Source: Panonychus citri
Lineage: Eukaryota > Arthropoda > Arachnida > Trombidiformes > Tetranychidae
NCBI RefSeq assembly: GCF_014898815.1
Contig: NW_026515546.1
Location: 1,536,501 to 1,600,500, forward strand
Direction: 5' to 3'
DNA length: 64,000 nt
The notes beneath the pieces were generated by a model, which had not been told where the DNA came from, made no database searches, and saw only the letters and a program-made list of their open reading frames with translations. Shown here piece by piece: positions 55,201-64,000 of this stretch. The first letter of the stretch is position 1; each line of letters begins with the position of its first letter. Position numbers and translations under genes: made by a program.

Positions 55201-56099
55201 ATAAAAAAAAACACCAATCGTTGCTCTTTCGTCTTACCATCTTGCGAGTCCCATTCCCAATCATAGCCACGAACAACTCGAGCTCCTTTAAATATACCAC
55301 GAGCTTGAATTTTCACTGTATTGTTAAGTGATCTTTTTGGCATTTCAAGTCTATTAAACGAGAGGAGAGAGATAAATAAAAAACATTAGAGAGAGAGAGA
55401 GAGAGAGAGAAAAGAAAATAACATCTCTTCACCTAAAAGTATCAAAGGTTTAGAAATAAATCTGAAGATTAGACGGAGAAAGTCCTTGGAAAAAGAAACA
55501 AATAATAATAGAAAATGAATGCACTGAAAGAACTTGTTAGATTAATCATGTTGTTCACTATCAAAAGATAAGCAAAAGCTCCTATTCTTTGATGAAATAT
55601 GGGTGATGTATGAAAAATGGAACATCGTCTTGAATGAGGAAGATTAGAAAAGAATAAAAGATAAAAAAGATGAAAGAGAAATAGTAATAGTAATAGAGAC
55701 CAACCCGAGATGATAAATAGTATCAATTCTAATGAAAGGATGATTCAGATCGTGGGCTCCTTTCATATAACATGGTGTACACAGATCAAAGTCAATACAG
55801 GTTGCACATTGCCATCTCATGCCGATAATCCCTTCAGATCCACATTCATCACACTGAATTCTTGGATGATGAGCACCAGCAGGAGCATTGTCGAAAACTC
55901 TTAAATCATATGATCCTTGATAACCAACTCTGTAATTACTTCTCGACCCAGAGTCCCATTGAACAACAACCGTTTTATGAGGTATACTTGATGAATTATA
56001 ATGTCCAATTTCAACTACTGTTCCAACATGGCCTACACCACCATCTTGTTGTCCCCATTTCCAGTCAGGTCCTCGGACAACTCGAAGCCCTAATTCCAT
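52267..56099 (-). CDS. mib2: MIB2-type E3 ubiquitin ligase without ankyrin repeats
   Basis: Exons 56099-55705, 55350-55238, 55134-54304 and 53096-52267 (phases 2, 1, 1) give 722 residues. Domain order: MIB/HERC2 ([17 protein letters not shown], about 5-75), ZZ zinc finger ([20 protein letters not shown], about 80-130), second MIB/HERC2 ([33 protein letters not shown]), a Ser/Thr/Gln-rich insertion, two REP modules ([20 protein letters not shown] and [14 protein letters not shown]), a Ser/Asn linker, and two C-terminal RING-type fingers ([19 protein letters not shown] and [20 protein letters not shown]). Motifs match MIB2 better than MIB1. The ankyrin block that normally separates REP and RINGs is missing. 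MIB ligases ubiquitinate Notch ligands and muscle proteins. A 5' UTR exon with a donor near 56430 is likely. Confidence 0.92.
53097..54303 (-). other. mib2: MIB2 intron 3, where ankyrin exons are expected
   Basis: A 1.2-kb intron (gtgagt..ttttcag) lies exactly between the REP and RING parts. It is AT-rich with stops in all frames, and no ankyrin-like (LHxAxxxG) coding was seen. Confidence 0.75.
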
Positions 56100-56689
56100 T
56101 ATACACTTTCCCCAAGGTAAATTAGTTTCCAAAACAAATCAAATTATTTAATACTGATTATGGTGTGAGAGAAAAGAGAGAGAGAAAAAATATAAAAAAA
56201 TAACAACAAACAAAAGATGATTTCAGGAAGATCCAAATAACAGAGACCCAAAGATATGAACTGTTTAAAGGTAATAATGGTTAAAAGAATTTCATCAAAA
56301 ATAATAATCTAAATTTAAACTAAAGAGGAAAGAAGGAATAATGAAGAAAAAGAGAAAAAAAAGTTCCAATTAACAAAATACAATTGATTCAATTAGAAAT
56401 AGAATAGAAAATAAAATTGTTATTTACCTTCAGAATGTTATCCTTGGTAACATGGTGGAAATGAATAGTAATATAAAACACCAAATAATTTTATACAAAA
56501 ACAACTTGTAACGTAGATAATAAATTTGTTTAGACAGAGATTTTTTCTAATTGTAACTAATCAAAATGAAAGTGAATCAATGGCCGGCCCAAGACCAGGA
56601 ATAATTAACAAAACAATCACACTAATTGTGAATAAAATTCAATAAATGAAAAAAAAGTGAATCAAATTCAGAAATTGGAGAAAATGAAT

Positions 56690-56703
56690 GCGCCATCTAT
56701 CGG
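56690..56703 (-). promoter_or_regulatory. CTCF-like motif upstream of MIB2
   Basis: The minus strand reads CCGATAGATGGCGC. It lies between the MIB2 5' UTR and the 3' end of Lunapark. Confidence 0.5.
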
Positions 56704-56924
56704 ATGAGAGAGAAAACTAACCGAATTTGAAAAAAACGAAAAATTTAAAAAACGGTCAACAACATTTCCGACAATTTTGGACTTGGATTTGTTTGCATTT
56801 AAAATTGCAATTGAATTAAAGGTGAACATTATTTAGTTTTTGACTAAAATGTAAGGGAATTTGAGTTGATTTTAATAGAGACATTTGATTTGTTTACATC
56901 ATTACAATTGATTATTTTAAATGA

Positions 56925-58463
56925 TTAATCATTTGTTGATTGATGATTGGATGGAGTTTGGCTAGATGGACAATCTAATTGTTCATCTGATTGTTTCTCC
57001 ATTTGTGTTGAGATATTTTCACCATCAATGATTTTATCATGATCTTCATTAGTTTGCTCATCATTTTCTTTTTCAACAATAATCTGATCACCATCACCTT
57101 CAATTGATGATAATGTTATTGTTGGTTTGATTGTTTTAGATGATGAACCATTATCACTATCAGATGTTTCTCCTTTTTCCTTAATTTCGGCAATTTTTGT
57201 CGTTTGACGGTCATTTTCATCCTGTCGACTATTATTATCATTATCACTTTCAGGTTCATCGATTAAAGGTGAAAGATTCTTGTCTCCAGGTATCTCAGTT
57301 TGACTTATATTTGGAGCAAAGTGTCGCTGTTTCCTTGCAGGATTAAAGGACATACAATAACAACATCGAAAAGAAATAAATTCAAATTCTTCTTTTAAGG
57401 CCATACCATTATGTCCACTACAAATGGCACATATTAAAGCAAATCGATTATTTGGTCCATCACCAACAACATAATCAACCAATTTATCGACAATGGATCG
57501 ATTTTGATCCAATATTGGACGTGCCAGTCTAGGGGCTTGGATAGCGGGATATGATTGTGGTAAGGATGGAGGACGAATCATGGAAACTCGGCCAATTTGT
57601 TGAGGTGAATTTGCATTAATAGAGACTTGTGATGAATTTAAACTGTTAACAGGCCTTTCAGGAGTTTTAATATTACTGAAATTAAAACTAGAATTGAGCA
57701 TTGGGGGCGGCATTGAACCTCGATAACGGACTCTTTGTGGTTGTTGTTGTTGTTGTTGTTTCAATGAGTATGGAAGATTGGCCGGAGATGATGGACATGA
57801 ATTGGGACGAGATTCTTTTAATGATGAAGGATCGTATTTTCCAGAAGCTCTTTAGCTACTTTATAAGTTTCGGTTTCCATAACCTTATCCAGAATTTTTC
57901 TCTTCTCTCGGCGAAGATCCTTCAATCTATCCTCTTTTTTATCTATCACTTGCAGGTAATACCAAGAAAGAAACTGTTTCAATAAATAAACTCTATAAAA
58001 AATATCAAGAGAAGAATCAAGATTAGCATGATAAAACAAAACAACTCTGAGAGTCATGATTAAGATTCAATACTTACACTAAAGGAAACACCAACAATGG
58101 AAGTGAATAGAAACATTTTTTAGCCCAATCAGGACTTATTGGTAAATAAAAGAAATAGAAAACCCCGAGGGCAATAATATATATGAGACCAGAGATGACA
58201 AAAAGTAGGAAGATTATATTTCTTTGCTGTTTAATTGTTGAAAATTTGTGATCCTCTAAACTTTTAATTTCATCGGTAATCCTTTCCAATCTTTCAACTG
58301 AAGTCTCTTTACTCTGTAGAACCCAAAAAGCCAAGGAAGAAATGATAAAAATAGAAAAACATATAGAAAATCAGTGAAAAGGTATCACAAACCAGGAAAA
58401 CAATTGAATGTACACACAAGTAGTAAATCAACCTACCCGAAATTTGGACCATAGAATTCCCAT
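56925..58463 (-). CDS. Lnpk: Lunapark, ER three-way-junction protein; one-base frameshift in exon 3
   Basis: Exons 58463-58437 (MGILWSKFR), 58313-58078 and 57992-56925. Lunapark stabilises ER tubule junctions and has two membrane spans and a cytosolic zinc ribbon. Exon 2 has a coiled coil (ETSVERLERITDEIKSLEDH) and the first hydrophobic segment (IIFLLFVISGLIYIIALGVF). A second hydrophobic segment crosses the exon 2/3 junction. Exon 3 then has a Lys/Arg-rich coil (KKEDRLKDLRREKRKILDKV), LARPIL, IVDKLVDYVVGDGPNNRFAL, and a Cys4 zinc ribbon (CAICSGHNGMALKEEFEFIS..CCYC). The tail is acidic. The frame breaks at the A-run on the coding strand opposite 57837-57840; one missing A would restore about 443 codons. 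This is most likely an assembly homopolymer error. Confidence 0.9.
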
Positions 58464-58881
58464 TATTTTGATTTATTGATTTCAAAGAATAACAAGAAAA
58501 CAAATCACAAGTCACCAAATCTAAAATCCACCTACACGTCAATGGATAAGATGAGAGAAGAACAGAAAAAGATGATTGTTCTTTAAAGAAGAAGAACAAG
58601 AAGAGAGAAAATTACAGAATTAGATTGATCCGTTAAGAAAGAACATTAAATCTCTGAGTAATTTGAGTTAATTAAAATTAAAAAGAAAAATTAAAATATG
58701 AAATCAACAAGAAAAGCAAAAAAATAATTGTCATCAAATCAAAACAACTGTTAAACCTCAGCTTCCAGGTGATAGTAAAGTCAACAGATTAAGAGCCAAA
58801 AGAGTAGTTCAAATCTCTATTGTTGAGATGGCACTTAAAGTATATGGAAAATCATTCTATTTGAATTAGTTAGGAATGCGA

Positions 58882-58895
58882 CATATAGATGGCGC
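58882..58895 (+). promoter_or_regulatory. CTCF-like motif between Lunapark and lectin-like gene
   Basis: CATATAGATGGCGC, containing the exact AGATGGCGC core. It lies 419 bp upstream of Lunapark and 224 bp upstream of the divergent lectin-like gene. Confidence 0.45.
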
Positions 58896-59118
58896 TTGAT
58901 GCTCGAAATTCTTAATTGCTGTTGATTAATCTGATCGTTTTTAATTTGAATTTTTTTAACCCTTAAGCAGGGATTAGATTTAATGGATTAACTAGATTTG
59001 GATCTTTATTTTTTTCTCACTTATTTATGGAAAGTTTGAAATGTCGAAGAGAAAAAAAGAAAAATTCATTCATCGATTTCCCTTCAAACTGACCACTAGT
59101 TGATTGACCATTGACACG

Positions 59119-59823
59119 ATGAAAAGACCATTTAAATTATCACTTTTTCCTTGTTATTTTAGTTTATTATTAGTTAATTTGCCTTCTATTCGGACCAGTC
59201 CAACTCTTGACCAATGTACACCCTTTAATACCTCAAGGACACCAGTTTACATTGGTCACGATGACCATTATTGTTTCAACTTTTTCGATTTCCAATTGAC
59301 TCGATATTTTGCCGATCAATTTTGTTTCAGGCTCGGTGGTGATCTTGCTTACCTCTCGAAATCAGTTTATCAGAAATTTTCACTCGAAACTTTATTTGTT
59401 TCCAAAGATTTTTTCCGGGACATCAAATGGTTATCCTTTTGGGATCATAGTGATCTGATTGAGTGCGAGTATCAATACGATATCTTGAAGTGTAAGGTCG
59501 GAATTCCAGATACAACCAGACCATGGGAAAAAAATCACGTCGCTTGTCAATTTGTCCCAATCAACAGAGAATCGCCAACCTCGACGACCTCAACATCGAC
59601 CACAACAACAACGACAACATCAACAACAAGCACAACGACATCAACAACACCGATTCCACCATCAACATCAATATCAACATCAACATCAACACCCTCACAA
59701 ATTGTCATCCAAACATCGTCACCATTGGAAAAATTTCTGGCCTTACTTATTGACCATTTGCAATTTATATCAATCGTCATTCTCATGATAATCATATTGA
59801 ACATAATTATTGTCTTACCTTGA
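59119..59823 (+). CDS. C-type-lectin-like membrane protein, Thr-rich stalk
   Basis: A single exon of 234 residues starts at the ATG at 59119. The signal peptide is MKRPFKLSLFPCYFSLLLVN. The ectodomain aligns by eye with the gene at 4769: TLDQCTPF versus TIDQCPSF, HYCFNFFDFQL versus KYCYIFFDRKL, DIKWLSFW versus DIKWVNFW, NHVACQF versus RQVACQF. No calcium-binding lectin motif is seen. A mucin-like Thr/Ser stalk (about 155-195) leads to a C-terminal membrane span (FISIVILMIIILNIIIVL) and almost no tail, unlike the paralog, which has a second exon encoding a tail. Role unknown; the architecture suggests a cell-surface recognition or adhesion receptor. Confidence 0.8.
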   Translation: MKRPFKLSLFPCYFSLLLVNLPSIRTSPTLDQCTPFNTSRTPVYIGHDDHYCFNFFDFQLTRYFADQFCFRLGGDLAYLSKSVYQKFSLETLFVSKDFFRDIKWLSFWDHSDLIECEYQYDILKCKVGIPDTTRPWEKNHVACQFVPINRESPTSTTSTSTTTTTTTSTTSTTTSTTPIPPSTSISTSTSTPSQIVIQTSSPLEKFLALLIDHLQFISIVILMIIILNIIIVLP

Positions 59824-59879
59824 TTCAAATTACTCTAAGATTTAATTTTCTTCCTTGACTAATCAATATATAATTTACC

Positions 59880-60009
59880 TCAGGCCAATCAATAGGAATC
59901 GAAACACAATCATTATTTTATCAACCAGCTAATACAATTCTGATGATGATGATAAATTGTTGATAACAATTACTTTGATTATTATTATTGTGTTTGTGGT
60001 TGATGTTGA

Positions 60010-60043
<34 letters not shown>

Positions 60044-60212
60044 ATTTAAATGATTATTGGGTGATTAAGATTATACATTCAATTGAGAATTGAATAGTTA
60101 ACAAATTGTTACTGTTAATCTTTAATCATAATCCACATGTAGGAAGTTGTACCTTATCCGTTATTATTATTATGGTTTTGATGGTACATTAAACTAAATA
60201 CTCAACAATCAA
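59880..60212. repeat. Direct repeat copy 1
   Basis: 333 bp, nearly identical to 63677-64000. Differences are one A/G substitution and a 9-bp length change inside the GATGTT/GTT microsatellite. It starts 57 bp after the lectin-like stop codon. Confidence 0.95.
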
Positions 60213-60549
60213 CAATCATCATCATTTATTTCAACACTCCAGGGAAAAAATCACAACAATTTACTTGGTAATCATCCTGATAATCATCATCATCATCATC
60301 ATCATCATCTCCTTAATTATTAACACATATGTATACACCATTAGTTGATTGTCCTCTATCTAAATTCAGATTTTGCGGCAACAATCAATTTAATTCAGTT
60401 ATAAGTTTGTCAAATTGTCACCATGAATCAATTAAGTACAATATCAGATTCAAATCTCTTTAATCCTCGTGAATGGATTAGGATTAAAGATAAAAATGAG
60501 TCTATGAGATCAACTCGATTTCGATTTTAATTTTTTAACAAATCAATCA

Positions 60550-60800
60550 AGCGGCTCATCGATTTTTCATCAAACTGACCATCGATTGATTCAACAAACA
60601 TATCAATTAATCAAGTCTTGGCCAATATCTGAATCGATCAACACAATCAACACCATCATCATGATCAATAACAATCTCGACAATTGTGATTCCGTCATCG
60701 TCACCATTGGATCGGTTAACAACCTCACTTGTTGTTGATCATATTCAATTTATGAATATCATGGTTTTGATTTTTATGATGATAATATAATGTTTATCTA
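60550..60800 (+). pseudogene. Decayed, internally deleted copy of the lectin-like gene
   Basis: 60558-60600 resembles the 5' flank of the lectin-like gene (shared TCAAACTGACCA and GATTGA words). 60676-60790 resembles its stalk end and membrane-span coding region (shared CATCGTCACCATTGGA, then a hydrophobic-segment-like stretch). The whole lectin domain between is missing and stops interrupt the frame. It is a remnant of a duplicated gene, shown by eye alignment only. Confidence 0.55.
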
Positions 60801-60809
60801 ACTGTAAAA

Positions 60810-63676
60810 TTCAACTACAAAGATTAAGTGACAACAATCAGTTCCGGATTTTAATGTTTGATTTTCAATCTCTAACCAATATGAGTAACTGAATATAATG
60901 TTTCAATCTTTACAAATAAACAATAAGTCACCTTAAGCCTTTTTTTTACCTGTTGAAATTTTACTTTAGTCTTTCCAAGAAGTTGATTTAGATTTGGTTG
61001 GTTGATAATCACGTCAAACAATCAAATAGATTATCTCTCAAATCTCATTATTTACCTTACAGTTAGACAGTAAAATCATCTCACCCGTAAATACAGTTAC
61101 GGTTGACAATCAATCCAAGTAAATCAATGTGACTTCTTCAAGATTAACCTTTCATTTTATTTTCAATTATTAATAATATTTTGATTTTCTTCACAAAATC
61201 TTGATCACAATTAAGATAATCAATACAACATAATCATCGGGATTACAGAAAGATCATCGTCTTGATTGTCTTCATTGAAATCATAAAAATAGAGGGAATG
61301 ATTTAATTGAGTAAATTTCATGATATATTACAAAATAAGAATATAATTAACCGTTAGTTTGACAGAAACTTTTAATTTGGTTGATTAATCAACATTTCTC
61401 AATTGATTGAAACAATTGGCTAGCGAAATGATGATGATGATGATTGTGATGATTGAAGAATCAACAATTTGCAAATCGGAAAAGGGTCAAATAATTTAGC
61501 TCAATTGTGATTAAATTGTTTCCAAAAATTGTTCACAATTTGCTTGATTACTTTTCCCAAATACTAAACTTGTTTCCGTTGATTAAATAGCCCAAACCTC
61601 AAAAATAAACAAACCTATTGAATTGACACAATTTATTTATCACGTTGATTGTTGTTGTTAATAAACAACAGGATTTATATTCTTGTTGATTGTTACCTTT
61701 ACCTTTTTTTATATATACACACACTCACACTCTTGATTAACGTTAGTTGACAGTTAATTATTTGCTCAACAATTTGGCAACAAACTAATACAATCGTAAT
61801 TAAATTCACACAATTTAGGTTAAGATTTTTCAATCAATTTAATCTGAAAATTTGCTTTAAATTGACAAATTTTTTGTCAATAACCACAAAGGTAAAACCA
61901 TCAATTAAATCAATCAATTTAATAATCTAATGGGCAAATCTAAATATCTAATCATCATGATTATGATTATGATTAATAAACTAAATTAACTTTGTTTTTT
62001 TTATCACTTTAATTGTTAACCCAAATCTTTTTTTTTATCCTCATCATGTAATTGTTAACCTTTAACACAACAATGATAATTTGTTATTGTCACTATTTAA
62101 TCAACAATTAAGCTGAGCATTAATTGTTTTTATTACACATTTATAATAATCATCATCACCAAAATAACAATTACAATTAATTGTTAACCATAAGGTCATT
62201 GTTTTTGTTAAATTGATATTTTCCTTTTACTCAAGAATCACAATTTAGTAATTTCAATGAAAATTGTTTATTAACAACAACAACAATTAAGATGAGAATG
62301 AAAAAATTAACCAAAAAAATAGTAGAAATTAACTTAATTGTAATAAAGTAAATTGTGTAAAGGAAAGTAAATTTCACAATTGAAATTAAATTGTAACAAA
62401 AGGGATTGTGATGATTTAACTGATTATGATTAACATGATTGTGTTAAACACTTACTGTCAACGCCTTAATTGTTTGATAATAAATTGTTTACTGAAAAAG
62501 ATTAATTTAATTTGATTAGTGAAGATACTCACTAAATACCTGGAATTAAACAATTTTAATTGTTGTCAAATTTTTCTCACAATTTAAAAGTAGATCAAAG
62601 TTAAATGAAATGATAACAATTTCTTAATTATTACCTTTTAAATTGTTGTTGTTGTTTCTTACTACCAAATGATTTGTTAATTGTGATGGATTAAAGCTTA
62701 AATTTATTTCCAATCAGATATAATTATAATTAAATCCAAACTATTACAAATATTTTTCTGATTGTAATCAATTTATGTCCAAATATAAACAATCAATTGA
62801 ATGGGAAGATTTTTGATTCGATTGATTGTTGGAAAAAAAATTCATCATCATCATCAACAGAATCGTTAATTGTTTCAATCTCACTAAATTGTTGTAGTAA
62901 ATTCATTGAATATAATCATGATTATTGTAACAACAATTAGTTAATTTTCTGTATTGTTCAATCAACAACAACAACAACAACAACAATGATAATCATCATT
63001 ACAATTCATGATACTTAATGATTGTAATGATTTAAATGAATGATAATATAATGAAAAGTGAATTAACTTATTATCGTAATACAATTAAGCTGATTAAGAT
63101 AAAAATCAAGGGGTTACTATTATTATTACATCTCGAAAATGATGAAAATAAAAGTTTTTAAAAGTTTTCTTTTATATTATCAAAATAATAATAATGATAA
63201 TCATTTTTTAATTATCCTAATAGTTTAATAATATGATTACAATGATTAAATTGTTGTAATAACTTAATTGTAATTGTCTTTTCCCATTCAACCCAGAGAG
63301 ATATTAAAATACAACTAATTTCTTATGATAATCAACCTTAAATCCAATTGATTATCATTAAATATTATTTAATATTATTATTAGCACGATGATGATGATG
63401 ATGATCATCATAATGTTAATCTTAATCCTTAATCTCATTCATAAAAAAAATGATATTTATCTTTTATCAATTTTATTTGTATTTGAATTTTTCTTATGTC
63501 AAATTATCCAAATTGAACTTTTGAATTAAATCTCATGCATTAAATGTTGGTAAACAATTTAAACTTTTCTTGCCATTGAATTAACAATTGATTGTTGTTG
63601 AAGAAAAACTTAAATTATCATTGATTGTTTGGTACTGAAAATAGTTAATAGTTAATAATTAAAGGAGAAATTCAAA
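60810..63676. other. Intergenic, AT-rich, no gene seen
   Basis: About 2.9 kb of very AT-rich DNA with CAACAA and ATGATG microsatellites (for example 61425-61442, 62966-62987, 63389-63403). No coding region, tRNA or recognisable transposon was found. Confidence 0.65.
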
Positions 63677-63800
63677 TCAGGCCAATCAATAGGAATCGAA
63701 ACACAATCATTATTTTATCAACCAGCTAATACAATTCTGATGGTGATGATAAATTGTTGATAACAATTACTTTGATTATTATTATTGTGTTTGTGGTTGA

Positions 63801-63831
<31 letters not shown>

Positions 63832-64000
63832 ATTTAAATGATTATTGGGTGATTAAGATTATACATTCAATTGAGAATTGAATAGTTAACAAATTGTTAC
63901 TGTTAATCTTTAATCATAATCCACATGTAGGAAGTTGTACCTTATCCGTTATTATTATTATGGTTTTGATGGTACATTAAACTAAATACTCAACAATCAA
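63677..64000. repeat. Direct repeat copy 2 (runs off window)
   Basis: Second copy of 59880-60212, at an offset of 3,797 bp, still matching at the last base of the window. The duplication therefore extends beyond it. Confidence 0.95.

Noticed and set aside
59523..59828. Overlapping ORFs in other frames of the Thr-rich stalk
   Set aside because: They are frame shadows of the ACA/ACC-type repeats in the lectin-like gene.

Overview
The window is eukaryotic nuclear DNA, roughly 70% A+T. Its genes are split by spliceosomal introns with GT..AG ends, mostly short. Many microsatellites (GA, GAT/ATC, GTT/AAC) lie between them. The orthologs present (dynein intermediate chain, CaMKI, mind bomb 2, Lunapark, SECIS-binding protein 2, ESS2, ANCHR, a FASTKD protein) are animal genes. 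Style and protein features suggest an arthropod, possibly a mite or other chelicerate; the lineage is an inference and I cannot fix it from sequence alone.

Layout. 1-4049 (-): cytoplasmic dynein intermediate chain, cut by the left window edge, with up to four tiny in-frame microexons. 4769-5546 (+): a two-exon C-type-lectin-like membrane protein. 6432-7120 (-): a three-exon secreted histidine-rich peptide. 7884-9698 (-): an unrecognised secreted or low-complexity protein with an apparent frameshift. 10513-10748 (-): a possible first exon of a membrane protein. 11021-31977 (+): CaM kinase I, whose second coding exon is separated from the autoregulatory exons by a 17.9-kb intron. 33858-34590 (-): ANCHR/ZFYVE19. 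35170-36966 (+): a carboxylesterase-like protein without its catalytic Ser and His. 37281-37604 (-): a small secreted protein. 38190-42400 (-): a nearly full-length but frameshifted non-LTR retrotransposon, followed upstream by a spliced gag-like zinc-knuckle gene (42535-43841, -). 44348-45679 (+): ESS2. 45971-46888 (-): short SBP2. 47421-47642 (-): uncertain small ORF. 48119-50076 (-): FASTKD/RAP mitochondrial protein. 52267-56099 (-): MIB2-type E3 ligase lacking ankyrin repeats. 56925-58463 (-): Lunapark with a one-base frameshift. 59119-59823 (+): second lectin-like membrane protein, followed by a decayed copy and a recent 0.33-kb duplication.

There is no operon-like functional unit. The right half (33-59 kb) is a dense block of housekeeping genes. 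Six copies of a GC-rich motif resembling the CTCF consensus lie in their 5' flanks. The left half holds sparse genes with secreted or membrane products and the giant CaMKI intron. The lectin-like genes at both ends are paralogs of each other. The start codons given are true ATGs chosen by splice phase and signal peptide, because several long open frames begin only at TTG or GTG.
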